The notes under the pieces were generated by a model. The model did not search any database, was not told the origin of the DNA, and worked only from the letters and a program-made list of their open reading frames with translations. A DNA stretch of 64,000 bases from Bacillota bacterium (lineage in GTDB: Bacteria; Bacillota; Clostridia; Clostridiales; Clostridiaceae), in NCBI GenBank assembly GCA_023424785.1, contig JAFADP010000005.1, positions 1 through 64,000 of the forward strand, read 5' to 3'. Made by a program: the position numbers and the translations under genes. This document shows positions 37,183 to 46,027 of this stretch, piece after piece (positions within the stretch are counted from its first letter, which is position 1; every line of letters starts with the position of its first letter).

Positions 37183-37945
37183 TAGCTCTATTCTCCTTTC
37201 CTCTATTAACAACATAAAAAATTATTATTCCAAATATTAATGTAAAAATAGCTATAAATTGAGATGTTGATAGTATTCCTACATTTCCTCTTGGATCATT
37301 TCTTAAAAATTCTACAAAGAATCTGCCAATACTATATAGAATAATATATAAAGAGAACGTTTTTCCTTTAACTTTACTTCTCTTAAAATAATATAATAAG
37401 AAAACTCCTAAAATGAAGTCAAATATAGATGAATATATCTGCGTTGGATGAAGATGAACTCCTGATGGTGCAAATGATAATTCATTATTTGGAAAAACTA
37501 CTCCTATTGGCAGTGAAGTTTCTGCTCCATAACAACATCCTGCTAAAAAACATCCTATTCTTCCAAATCCTTGAGCTATTGCTACTGCTGGAACAACTGA
37601 ATCTAATAAATCTAAAGTATTCCAATTCTTTCTCTTACAATAAGCATATATAGCCAAAGCACCAAAAATTATAGCTCCATATACTACAAATCCATTTCCA
37701 AAATCAAGTAATATAGATGGATTTTTTATTATATCTTTTATTTCTGTTACTATAAATAATATTTTTCCACCTAAAACTCCCATTATTACAGTAATTAAAA
37801 TAAGATTAAATATACTGTCTTCATCATAGCCTTTTGCTTTTGAATTACTGGTAAATATGTAAGAAGCCACCAATATACCTATCATAATCATTAGGCCATA
37901 ACCATATACGTGAAATTTTCCAAATTCAAATAATACCGGTTTCAT
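37169..37945 (-). CDS. lgt: Prolipoprotein diacylglyceryl transferase
   Basis: 258 residues with about seven membrane helices. Lgt motifs: 'FHVYGYGLMIMIGILVASYI' at the N-terminus, the signature 'GRIGCFLAGCCYG' (family G-R-x-G-N/C type loop), 'HPTQIYSSIFDF' and 'GRFFVEFLRND'. It transfers a diacylglyceryl group from phosphatidylglycerol to the lipobox Cys of prolipoproteins such as PrsA and the other lipoproteins in this window. It overlaps the downstream lipoprotein gene. A perfect 18-bp hairpin lies just before its ribosome site. Confidence 0.96.
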   Translation of the reverse strand: MKPVLFEFGKFHVYGYGLMIMIGILVASYIFTSNSKAKGYDEDSIFNLILITVIMGVLGGKILFIVTEIKDIIKNPSILLDFGNGFVVYGAIIFGALAIYAYCKRKNWNTLDLLDSVVPAVAIAQGFGRIGCFLAGCCYGAETSLPIGVVFPNNELSFAPSGVHLHPTQIYSSIFDFILGVFLLYYFKRSKVKGKTFSLYIILYSIGRFFVEFLRNDPRGNVGILSTSQFIAIFTLIFGIIIFYVVNRGKENRASEEK

Positions 37946-37973
37946 ACTCCCTCCTTAGTATAAAATAATACAT

Positions 37974-38013
37974 AATATATTAGGAGAAGCTTATTAGCTT
38001 CTCCTAATATATT
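37974..38013. repeat. Perfect 18-bp inverted repeat with four-base loop upstream of lgt
   Basis: Left arm 37974-37991, loop TATT, right arm 37996-38013; the core is TTAGGAGAAGCT. It lies between the His-rich gene and lgt. A terminator is the simplest reading, but neither side has a clean T-run. Confidence 0.8.
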
Positions 38014-38058
38014 TAAATTATAATACTTTAGTATACTATTGGCAAATTTTAATTTACT

Positions 38059-39516
38059 CTATTGCTTTGTTGGAATAACTACAGTAGATTTCTTATAATC
38101 ATAGAACATAAACCAACAACCTTCAGGACTACTGCTATCTTTTGTCCATGTTACAAAGCCAGTTTTTCCTGCATAAGGTTGTTCATCCTCATCTCTACCT
38201 CCTGGGACTCCGTATACTATATAATCTACATATCCTAGTGAATTACACTTGAATCCAATCATAAAGTATCCGTACTTCTTTATATAAGGAAAATAACTTA
38301 GCATTGGATAATAAATTATGTTGTATTTATTGTAATCAGAAACATTACACATATCATCTAATGAATTAATTTTCACCTTATACCACTTACAATATTTTAT
38401 TTCTTTAAATGCTCCCTTACATTCTTCAAAACCTTTTGATATATTTTCAAAGAATTTTCCTAATGAGCCTTTTAATTCAAAGTCTTTATGATCATTTCTA
38501 TAAGCTGGTAAATCTCTATAATCATTTCTATAAGTTTGTGTTATTTTTTCTACCTCTCTCATTCTTTGAGGTTTTTCATAATTATTATTTTCTTTATTAT
38601 TAACACTTGGTGATGTTTCATAATTATAAGTATGTTCTTGCTTATCTATATTATCTTCAATTGATTTATTATTTAATTCTTCTAAAATATCTTCTTTATT
38701 ATTTTCAACTAATTCTATTTCTATTTCACTATTTCTTCTTTTATCAATAGTACTTTCATATTCATCAAAAGTTATAGGTGACTCTCCTCTCTTAAGACAA
38801 GGATCTTCACAAGCTATGCCTTTAATTCTTGTGTCGCGGCACTCCTCACATTCACCTTCATGCTCTTCATATTTAGCATACTCTTTATGTTTATCATGCT
38901 CTTCATGTTTATCACACTCATCATGATGGTGTTCTTCATGATCATCATGTTTTTCATATTTACAAGAATCACAAATATTATCCTTACTATATTGCTCTTT
39001 TTCTTTATATTCCTTCTTATCTTCTTTCTTTATATCTTTAGTAAGTTTTTTCTCTTCCTTATCTATTACATTTTTATACGAGTCACTACATTTTGATATT
39101 TTAAGTTCTTTCCAATCATCATTCACAGACTCACCATTTATGAATCCATACATTATAAATCTTGGTTTTCCGTCACTATATTTACATAGTCCAGCGCCTG
39201 ATATCTTATCATAGGCTAAATCCATTCCCCCAATATCACCAATATAATACTCTCTCAAAGATTCTCCCTTTCCTACTTTATCTACTTTCAAGGAGCCTAA
39301 ATCCACTATCTTTTTCATATCTTTTTTATAGCAGATAAGTATCATATAATAATCATCATCTTTTTTTAGATTTTGAGCATAAAATGATATTGTACACTTT
39401 TCATTTCTTGCTTCTATTTTTGCATATCCTGATAGAGGTTTATCACCTTCTCCTAAGCACTCTTTTTTGTCCTCCTGAAGTATTATAAAATTCCTATACA
39501 ATTTATTATGTGACAA
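38059..39516 (-). CDS. His/Glu/Cys-rich protein of unknown function, possibly spore-associated
   Basis: 485 residues, with a TTG start ten bases after GGAGG. Three parts are visible. An N-terminal beta-rich domain (about 1-150, 'GYAKIEARNEKCTISFYAQN'). A low-complexity charged middle (about 150-370) with a dense His/Glu/Asp/Cys stretch ('DDHEEHHHDECDKHEEHDKH' and CxxC pairs around it) and two near-identical 'YRNDYRD'/'YRNDHKD' repeats. A C-terminal aromatic domain (about 375-485, 'KYGYFMIGFKCNSLGYVDYI'). The middle should bind metal such as Zn or Ni. It sits beside rsmA where Bacillus has the spore gene yabG, so a spore-coat role is plausible but unproven. Confidence 0.75.
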   Translation of the reverse strand: MSHNKLYRNFIILQEDKKECLGEGDKPLSGYAKIEARNEKCTISFYAQNLKKDDDYYMILICYKKDMKKIVDLGSLKVDKVGKGESLREYYIGDIGGMDLAYDKISGAGLCKYSDGKPRFIMYGFINGESVNDDWKELKISKCSDSYKNVIDKEEKKLTKDIKKEDKKEYKEKEQYSKDNICDSCKYEKHDDHEEHHHDECDKHEEHDKHKEYAKYEEHEGECEECRDTRIKGIACEDPCLKRGESPITFDEYESTIDKRRNSEIEIELVENNKEDILEELNNKSIEDNIDKQEHTYNYETSPSVNNKENNNYEKPQRMREVEKITQTYRNDYRDLPAYRNDHKDFELKGSLGKFFENISKGFEECKGAFKEIKYCKWYKVKINSLDDMCNVSDYNKYNIIYYPMLSYFPYIKKYGYFMIGFKCNSLGYVDYIVYGVPGGRDEDEQPYAGKTGFVTWTKDSSSPEGCWFMFYDYKKSTVVIPTKQ

Positions 39517-39584
39517 GCTCCTATTTCCTCCACATATATTATTTCAATAAATTATATGCTTTGGTAATAATATTATGAATTTTT

Positions 39585-40439
39585 CTAGTTACTTTTGTTC
39601 TTCACATCATATATAGCATCAGATAAATTTGCAAACTCTTCTAATGTTAAAGTTTCTCCTCTTCTTTTAGGGTCTATATTTGAAGCTTCAAATGCCTTTT
39701 CTAAACAATCTTTTGATATACCTAAGAACTTAACACCATTCCATAAAGTTTTTCTTCTCATATTAAAAGAACTTCTTATAATATCAAACATTAACTTTTC
39801 ATCTTTAGGTTTTACTCTAGTTTCATTTAACCTATCTAATCTTATTACAATTGAATCTACTTTTGGTTGAGGTATAAAACATCCAGGCGCAACTCTTCTT
39901 ACTATCTTTGTATCACAATAATATTGAACTAATAAAGATAATGCTCCATAATCCTTAGTACTAGGTTCAGCATCTATTCTTTCAGCAACCTCTTTTTGTA
40001 TCATTATAGTTAATGATTTAAATTTATAATTTTCTTTTAGCAATCTTGCTATTATAGGAGTTGTTACATAGTATGGTAAATTAGCTACAAGCTTAACACT
40101 TTTTTCATCTCCTATTATTTCATTAAAATCTACTTTAAGAGCATCATTATGTATTAAACTAAAATTAGGCTGATCTCCTAACTCTTCTTGTAATATAGGA
40201 ATTAAATCATTATCAAGTTCAACTGCTACAACTCTCTTAGCTTTAGTTAAAAGCTGAGCTGTTAAAGAACCAACTCCTGGTCCAATTTCTATAACTAAAT
40301 CCTCTTCTGTAACCTCTGCTCCATTCACAATATCCTTAAGAACTGATTCATCAGTTAAGAAATTCTGTCCTAAACTCTTAGAAAATTTGAAATTATATTT
40401 TTTTACTAACTCTTGAGTATTGTAATTTCTTATATCCAT
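39585..40439 (-). CDS. rsmA: 16S rRNA (adenine1518-N6/adenine1519-N6)-dimethyltransferase
   Basis: 284 residues. RsmA/KsgA motifs: '[18 protein letters not shown]', SAM loop '[16 protein letters not shown]', acidic '[13 protein letters not shown]', and catalytic '[14 protein letters not shown]' (NLPY). A helical C-terminal domain follows ('[16 protein letters not shown]'). It dimethylates two adenines near the 3' end of 16S rRNA in late 30S assembly. It starts three bases after rnmV ends, so the two are translated together. The rnmV-ksgA pair is the Bacillus order. Confidence 0.97.
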   Translation of the reverse strand: MDIRNYNTQELVKKYNFKFSKSLGQNFLTDESVLKDIVNGAEVTEEDLVIEIGPGVGSLTAQLLTKAKRVVAVELDNDLIPILQEELGDQPNFSLIHNDALKVDFNEIIGDEKSVKLVANLPYYVTTPIIARLLKENYKFKSLTIMIQKEVAERIDAEPSTKDYGALSLLVQYYCDTKIVRRVAPGCFIPQPKVDSIVIRLDRLNETRVKPKDEKLMFDIIRSSFNMRRKTLWNGVKFLGISKDCLEKAFEASNIDPKRRGETLTLEEFANLSDAIYDVKNKSN

Positions 40440-40442
40440 AAA

Positions 40443-40991
40443 TTATTCTCCTAATTGCTCATTTATTTTTTTTATAGCTTCTATAAATTCTTCCTTACTT
40501 ATACCATAATTATTTAATCTAGAAAGAGTTTGTGCTCCATTGCCATAACCTATTCCTAATTCCTTTCCTAATATAAGTCTTCTTTTTTTAGAATCTACAC
40601 TTCCCATTAACTTAAAGTGATATAGATCTTGCATATTATAAAAGTCTACTTTCTCTTCTAATGTTACTTTTGCATTTTCTAATGCTTTTATTATTACTTC
40701 AGGTGAAGCATTTTCTACTCCGATATCTCCATCTTTTATTCCATCTTCTTGAGCTATATAAGCATGTTTAACGCCTTTTACTCTTTTAGATATTATACTT
40801 CTGATTTTTTCTCCTGCAAAATCTGGATCAGTAAAAACAATAACACCCTTTCTTTTTTGTGCTTCTTTTATTCTTTCTATAACCTTTGCATTTATTCCAA
40901 AACCACCAACAGCTATCATTTCAGCATCTACTGCTTGTTTAACTGCAGTAATATCATCTCTACCCTCTACTACTATAACTTCTTTTATCAA
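40443..40991 (-). CDS. rnmV: Ribonuclease M5
   Basis: 182 residues with a Toprim core: 'KEVIVVEGRDDITAV' (catalytic Glu) and 'VIVFTDPDFAGEKIR' (DxD). RNase M5 matures 5S rRNA. The TTG at 40991 is chosen because AAAGGAAG lies six bases upstream; the frame extends to a GTG at 41009, which would include this ribosome site. The C-terminal part ('KRRLILGKELGIGYGNGAQT') matches the rRNA-binding region. It is followed at once by rsmA and preceded by the yabE-like gene. Confidence 0.95.
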   Translation of the reverse strand: MIKEVIVVEGRDDITAVKQAVDAEMIAVGGFGINAKVIERIKEAQKRKGVIVFTDPDFAGEKIRSIISKRVKGVKHAYIAQEDGIKDGDIGVENASPEVIIKALENAKVTLEEKVDFYNMQDLYHFKLMGSVDSKKRRLILGKELGIGYGNGAQTLSRLNNYGISKEEFIEAIKKINEQLGE

Positions 40992-41103
40992 AACAATACT
41001 TCCTTTCACATTATACTTATTGAAAACTATCCATTAAGTTATTATACCAAATTTATTGCAAAAAATAAGAGATAACATTTCTGTAATCTCTTATTATAAA
41101 TCC

Positions 41104-42159
41104 TTACCATTCACCAGGACCAGCTATTATTACTACTTCTTTATTTCTTAGGCCCCAATTGCAAGCTTCTCTATAAGTATCAAAATATAAATCAATTTTA
41201 TTTCCTTTAATGGATGTTCCAATATCAGCTGCAACTGCATATCCATAGTCTTCAATCCATACCTTACTTCCTAATGGTATTACAGTTGGATCTACGGCTA
41301 TTGTGCTTATACCATTTGGATCACGATTAAGAGCTCTACCTGAATAGGTACTATCTCCTGGGTTTTTCTTTGAGTAAGCTGTTGTGGTAGCTGTAAATTT
41401 CGACTTTCCATATACCTCTCCACCTCTATTTAATACTCCCTGCATCGTTCCCATTGCAATTATCTCTGATTGAGCTTCCTTTATAACTTTTGTAGCAATT
41501 TGTTCTCTCTCAACTTCTGTGCCATCATGCTTAACCACTTTATAAGTTACTTCTTGCTCACCATTTACTCCTTGTTGCTTCACAACTTCAGGCTGTGTAG
41601 CATACATACTGTTATCTTCAACCTTTTTAGTTTCATATGCAATAGTCTGTATTTCAACTATTTCATCTACTTCAACATCTATAATTTTTATACTCATATT
41701 CTTTTCAATTTTAGATGTTACATCTGGATATACTATATCATCATCTTTATAGTCTATACCAAATTTTTTCAAAGTTTCTTTTTCTTCTTTTAGCATGTCC
41801 TCTATTGTTTCTTCTGCTGTTAATAGCTCTTGCTCTTGACCTGCCATTACAACTTTTACAGACACTGCTCTTTTAATATCAATCTTTTGATTTTCTGTTA
41901 TCTCGGTATCTAACGATGGTGAAATTTTGTCTTTATCTAGAACTTCTATTCCCTGATCCTCGAGTGCCTCCTTAACAGTCCCTTTATATGTGACAAATAC
42001 CTTTTCTTTTCCGTCTATACTTACACTTACTGTCTTTCTCATAATGATAATTGTCAATGCAGATATAATAATTAATACTAATATTATTCCACTTATTATC
42101 TTTGCCTTAGGACCATTAGAAAAACTCTTTTTTAAAATATTTTTAAATTTTTCTATCAT
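41104..42159 (-). CDS. yabE: YabE-like cell-wall protein with DUF348, G5 and 3D domains
   Basis: 351 residues. The ATG at 42159 follows AAAGGAGGG closely; an upstream in-frame ATG at 42234 lacks one. A membrane anchor lies at about 20-40 ('IISGIILVLIIISALTI'), then two ubiquitin-like DUF348 repeats (about 45-150, 'VFVTYKGTVKEALEDQGIEV'), a G5 domain (about 160-235) and a C-terminal 3D domain with the three conserved Asp ('AVDPTVIPLGSKVWIEDYGY', 'AADIGTSIKGNKIDLYFDTY'). The 3D domain is the lytic transglycosylase barrel seen in MltA, YocH and Rpf-like proteins. It is anchored outside the cell and acts on peptidoglycan. Confidence 0.92.
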   Translation of the reverse strand: MIEKFKNILKKSFSNGPKAKIISGIILVLIIISALTIIIMRKTVSVSIDGKEKVFVTYKGTVKEALEDQGIEVLDKDKISPSLDTEITENQKIDIKRAVSVKVVMAGQEQELLTAEETIEDMLKEEKETLKKFGIDYKDDDIVYPDVTSKIEKNMSIKIIDVEVDEIVEIQTIAYETKKVEDNSMYATQPEVVKQQGVNGEQEVTYKVVKHDGTEVEREQIATKVIKEAQSEIIAMGTMQGVLNRGGEVYGKSKFTATTTAYSKKNPGDSTYSGRALNRDPNGISTIAVDPTVIPLGSKVWIEDYGYAVAADIGTSIKGNKIDLYFDTYREACNWGLRNKEVVIIAGPGEW

Positions 42160-42376
42160 ATATTTCCCTCCTTTGGCAAGAGCGTTAAGGTAAGTATACA
42201 CTACTTTAAATAAACTTGTCAAATTTAATTCCATTTTCTGTATTGTAATTTCTAATTAATGTAAGTTTTATTTTATTTAATTTAATATTATTTAATAATT
42301 CCTTCCTGGAAACGATATTCATTTTTTATTTTTTGCTATTTTCTAATAAAAATATTTTTATTATTTCCCAAAAATA

Positions 42377-43159
42377 CTATTGTATTTTAAATAAATTTTG
42401 CAAGTTTTTATTCAATCTTAGATTTAATTCTTTACTATCTACTTCTTTTATATCAGCTATTTTTTCTATTATATACTTAATATAATCAGATCTATTTCTT
42501 TTACCTCTGTTAGGCTCAGGTGACATATATGGACAATCTGTTTCTACTAATAATTTATCTACTGGAACTTCCTTAACTACTTGTACAACTTTTTTTGCAT
42601 TTTTAAATGTAACAACACCTGTTATTCCTATATAATATCCAAGCTTTAAACATTCCTTTGCAAACTCTACACTTCCTGAAAAACAATGAACTACACCTAT
42701 TACATCAGGGAACTCTTTCATTATATCTAATGTATCTTCATGAGCATCTCTATCATGTATTATTACTGGTAACTTTAAATCCTGAGCTAACTTCATTTGC
42801 TTTCTAAATACATCTTTTTGAACTTCTCTTGATGGATTTTCATCCCAATAATAATCTAGTCCTATTTCTCCTATAGCTTTAAGTTTTAAATTTTTCTTAA
42901 CTAACTCTTTAAATTCATCTATCATTTCATCTTTAAATTCATCTGCATTTTCTGGATGTATACCTACTGCTCCATAAATAAAATCCCATGTATTTATTAA
43001 CTTACAAGTTTTTTTAATACTTTCATAAGATGAGGAGCAGTTCATAATTCCAACCACTCCATTGCTTTTTAATTCTTTCATTATTTCACTTCTATCTAAA
43101 TTAAATGAATCATCATCATAATGAGCATGACTATCAAATATTTTATATTCTGTATTCAT
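42377..43159 (-). CDS. tatD: TatD family metal-dependent deoxyribonuclease
   Basis: 260 residues. Metal ligands of the amidohydrolase-like barrel are visible: 'IFDSHAHYDDDSF' (HxH), 'IGEIGLDYYW' (Glu), 'LPVIIHDRDAHEDT' (His), 'GVVHCFSGSVEFA' (His) and 'LLVETDCPYMSPEP' (Asp). TatD enzymes are 3'-5' nucleases and D-aminoacyl-tRNA deacylase-like; a role in DNA repair or turnover is usual. It lies between metG and the yabE-like gene, as Bacillus yabD does. No clear terminator separates it from its neighbours. Confidence 0.95.
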   Translation of the reverse strand: MNTEYKIFDSHAHYDDDSFNLDRSEIMKELKSNGVVGIMNCSSSYESIKKTCKLINTWDFIYGAVGIHPENADEFKDEMIDEFKELVKKNLKLKAIGEIGLDYYWDENPSREVQKDVFRKQMKLAQDLKLPVIIHDRDAHEDTLDIMKEFPDVIGVVHCFSGSVEFAKECLKLGYYIGITGVVTFKNAKKVVQVVKEVPVDKLLVETDCPYMSPEPNRGKRNRSDYIKYIIEKIADIKEVDSKELNLRLNKNLQNLFKIQ

Positions 43160-43215
43160 ATATAATCACTTCCTAATTTTAATTTCTTATATATTATACA
43201 CCAATATCCAAATAT

Positions 43216-43647
43216 TTATATATTCTTTAATTTATTAAGATGCTTATCATTATCCTCTACTATCTTCTCTAGCTCTTTCTTTATACTTGGCTCTAGATTT
43301 TCATGTTCTGCAATAAACTTATTGCCTTGTTCTATTCCCATATTTATAGCATTTATTGCGGCATCTATAACTTCCTTATCTGTATCCACCTTAATTAATT
43401 TTACCTTCTCCCAAGTCTCACTAATAGCTCCTATTAAACCTAATGTATCAGCTGCATTTCCTCCTAATTTCTCTATTCTATGTGTAATAGCTTCTTCATG
43501 TCTTTTAAATGACTCAATTATAAGTCTTAAGTCATCCTTTAACTTGGGTGATTGTGCTTTTTCTAAATAATCCTTAAATGTAATTCCTCCCATATGAATT
43601 CCTTTAAGAAACTTATTTAACTCATGTACTAATTTTTCATTTTCCAT
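43216..43647 (-). CDS. Four-helix-bundle protein, DUF2383/ferritin-like type
   Basis: 143 residues from the ATG at 43647, which follows GAGGTGAG; a start at 43695 has no ribosome site. Almost entirely alpha-helical and charged: 'LRLIIESFKRHEEAITHRIE', 'AINAINMGIEQGNKF', 'LEKIVEDNDKHLNKL'. The pattern of paired helices with E..H spacing resembles the DUF2383 (PA2169-like) ferritin-fold group. Metal binding is possible ('FKRHEEAITHR', 'IAEHENLE') but unproven. It is inserted between metG and tatD, which adjoin in Bacillus. Confidence 0.7.
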   Translation of the reverse strand: MENEKLVHELNKFLKGIHMGGITFKDYLEKAQSPKLKDDLRLIIESFKRHEEAITHRIEKLGGNAADTLGLIGAISETWEKVKLIKVDTDKEVIDAAINAINMGIEQGNKFIAEHENLEPSIKKELEKIVEDNDKHLNKLKNI

Positions 43648-43753
43648 ATTTCTCACCTCAACTTTAGTTTTTGAATATTTATAAATTTTATTCAAGTAAA
43701 AAAGAAAGAGCTATCTTAAATCTCTTTAAAATAACTCTTCTAAAATACTTATA

Positions 43754-45694
43754 TTATCTTACAATACTTCCTGTTGGTAGATCTCCTGGATTAACTAATG
43801 ATAATACGCTATCATCATCTGTAGCTGCTGCAAGAATCATACCTTGAGATAATTCACCTCTTAACTTAACAGGCTTTAAGTTAGCAACAAGTACTACATT
43901 CTTTCCTATTAAATCTTCTGGTTTATAATATTTAGAAATTCCTGATATAACCTGTCTTTCTTCTCCACCTAAGTCTACTTTTAGCTTAAGTAATTTCTTT
44001 GCACCCTTAACAGGTTCACATTCCTTAACTTTAACAACTCTTAAATCTATCTTCTCAAAATCATCTATTGTTATTTCTTCTTTTATTGGTGTAATTGCTG
44101 GTTGTGCTTGTGCCTTTTGAGCTGCTGAAATAGCTTCTAGCTCTGCAAGCTTAGCTTCTACATCTATTCTTGGGAATAAGCTATCACCTTTTGCAACCTT
44201 TGTTCCTACTATTGTTCCATCAAAAGATGATACTGATGCCCAATCTATATTTGATGCATTGATTTGTTCATTTATCTTCTTTGAAGTATCAGGTAAGAAT
44301 GCTGATAATAATACAGATGATATTCTTAAAGATTCTATTAGGTTATATAGTACAGTTCCTAATCTTTCTTTTTTAGATTCATCCTTAGCTAATATCCAAG
44401 GAGTTGTTTCATCTATATACTTATTAGCTCTTCCAACTAAATCAAATATTGCTTCTAATGCTTCTGGTATTCTTAGGTTATTTATATCATCTTCAACCTT
44501 CTTTGGAGTTGCTAAAGCTAAATTAATAAGCTCGTTGTCTATTTCTTCCTTAGCTGTTGGTGCAGGAATTTCTCCTCCAAAATACTTTTCTACCATTGCA
44601 ACTGATCTTGATAATAAATTACCTAAATCATTACATAAGTCTGAATTTATCTTGTTTATAAATATTTCATTATTAAATAATCCATCTGCTCCAAATGGTA
44701 TTTCTCTTAATAAGTAGTATCTAACTGGATCTACTCCAAAACTTTCAACTAATGTTACTGGATCTACTACATTACCTTTAGATTTTGACATTTTACCACC
44801 ATCTACAAGTAACCATCCATGACCAAATACTTGCTTTGGTAATGGTAAATCTAAAGCCATCAGCATAATTGGCCAATAAATAGTATGGAATCTTAAAATA
44901 TCCTTACCTATTAAATGAACATCTGCTGGCCAATACTTCTTAAATTTATCTGTATTATCACTTCCATAACCTAAAGCAGTTATATAGTTTGATAATGCAT
45001 CTATCCAAACATAAACAACATGTTTTTCATCAAAAGTTACTGGAATACCCCAGTCAAAGCTTGTTCTTGATACACAAAGATCTTGTAATCCTGGCTTTAA
45101 GAAGTTATTAAGCATTTCATTCTTTCTTGATTCTGGCTGAATAAATTCTGGATTTTCTTCTATATACTTTATTAATCTATCTGCATATTTACTCATTTTA
45201 AAGAAGTATGCTTCTTCCTTAGATTTTTCTACTGGTCTTCCACAATCAGGACACTTACCATCTACAAGTTGAGTCTCTGTCCAGAAAGATTCACATGGAG
45301 TACAATAAAGTCCTTCATATGAACTCTTATATATATCTCCTTGATCATAAAGCTTCTTAAATATATCTTGAACAGCTTTTATATGATAATCATCAGTTGT
45401 TCTTATAAACTTATCATAGCTTATATTCATCATTTTCCAAAGATCTTTAATTCCAGCTACTACTTCATCTACATGTTCCTTTGGAGTTATTCCTTTTTCT
45501 TCTGCTATTCTTTGAATTTTTTGACCATGTTCATCTGTTCCTGTTAAGAACATTACATCATATCCTGTTAATCTTTTAAATCTAGCAATTGCATCAGCTG
45601 CAACAGTAGTATAGGTATTACCTATATGTAATTTTGTTGATGGATAATAAATTGGTGTAGTTATATAATATGGTTTTTTACATTCATTACACAT
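43754..45694 (-). CDS. metG: Methionyl-tRNA synthetase
   Basis: 646 residues from the ATG at 45694, ten bases after GGAGG (the ATG three codons earlier is too close). Class I motifs 'PSTKLHIGNTYTT' (HIGH) and '[10 protein letters not shown]' (KMSKS), a zinc knuckle 'CTPCESFWTE...CPDCGRP', and a C-terminal tRNA-binding OB domain (about 545-646, 'DLRVVKVKECEPVKGAKKLL'). The last is the dimerising EMAPII/Trbp111-like domain of Firmicute MetG. Expression is controlled by the AUG-reading T-box directly upstream. Confidence 0.97.
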   Translation of the reverse strand: MCNECKKPYYITTPIYYPSTKLHIGNTYTTVAADAIARFKRLTGYDVMFLTGTDEHGQKIQRIAEEKGITPKEHVDEVVAGIKDLWKMMNISYDKFIRTTDDYHIKAVQDIFKKLYDQGDIYKSSYEGLYCTPCESFWTETQLVDGKCPDCGRPVEKSKEEAYFFKMSKYADRLIKYIEENPEFIQPESRKNEMLNNFLKPGLQDLCVSRTSFDWGIPVTFDEKHVVYVWIDALSNYITALGYGSDNTDKFKKYWPADVHLIGKDILRFHTIYWPIMLMALDLPLPKQVFGHGWLLVDGGKMSKSKGNVVDPVTLVESFGVDPVRYYLLREIPFGADGLFNNEIFINKINSDLCNDLGNLLSRSVAMVEKYFGGEIPAPTAKEEIDNELINLALATPKKVEDDINNLRIPEALEAIFDLVGRANKYIDETTPWILAKDESKKERLGTVLYNLIESLRISSVLLSAFLPDTSKKINEQINASNIDWASVSSFDGTIVGTKVAKGDSLFPRIDVEAKLAELEAISAAQKAQAQPAITPIKEEITIDDFEKIDLRVVKVKECEPVKGAKKLLKLKVDLGGEERQVISGISKYYKPEDLIGKNVVLVANLKPVKLRGELSQGMILAAATDDDSVLSLVNPGDLPTGSIVR

Positions 45695-45715
45695 AACTTT
45701 CATTCCTCCTTTATA

Positions 45716-45757
45716 TAAAAAAAGTCTCTATATAGGCATTATTACCTATATAGAGAC
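45716..45757 (-). terminator. Conditional terminator of the metG T-box
   Basis: Long stem GTCTCTATATAGG/CCTATATAGAGAC with a short loop and a T-run on the minus strand. Confidence 0.9.
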
Positions 45758-45992
45758 GTAATAAACTTTTTTACGTGTTACCACTCTACTTTATTCTTGC
45801 TTCACAACAAAAACCTCTATAAGTGACTATCATCACCTTACAATATAACGGTTGCTCCCGTAATCCTCTAACTATAACAGCTCAAGGATTCTGCTCCAAG
45901 ACCATCTTCATAAAACTTATTGACGCTAACTTTCACCTAATATTAGCTCTCTTTAGACCTTCTATCTTACTACTCTTCTCTTCACTGCATTT
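45716..45992 (-). promoter_or_regulatory. T-box leader of metG (tRNA-Met sensing)
   Basis: Fills most of the gap before metG. On the minus strand: stem I with AGAGAGCTAA and GGTGAAAG, candidate specifier AUG at 45903-45905 in 'GAAGATGGTC', T-box GTAGAGTGGTAACACGT at 45773-45789, and terminator hairpin at 45716-45757. The specifier equals the Met codon, matching the gene. The T-box motif is a diverged version (GTAACACG in place of NACCGCG). Confidence 0.9.
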
Positions 45993-45998
45993 AACTTT

Positions 45999-46027
45999 AT
46001 GATAAATCAAATAAATTCATATGTCAA
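45999..46027 (-). promoter_or_regulatory. Promoter of the metG T-box transcript
   Basis: TTGACA (46022-46027), a 17-base spacer and TATCAT (45999-46004) on the minus strand, about seven bases before the leader start. Confidence 0.7.

Noticed and set aside
38481..38540. Short direct repeats that might suggest a CRISPR start
   Set aside because: Only two units, in frame inside a gene, with no spacers and no cas genes in the window.
38860..39096. Met/Phe/Ile-rich open frame on the plus strand that looks like a membrane protein
   Set aside because: It is the reverse of the His/Glu/Lys-rich tract (CAT and GAA-type codons read backwards give Met and Phe).
44259..44717. Open frame of about 152 codons on the plus strand
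   Set aside because: Antisense to the metG core, with no start signal and no recognisable domain.
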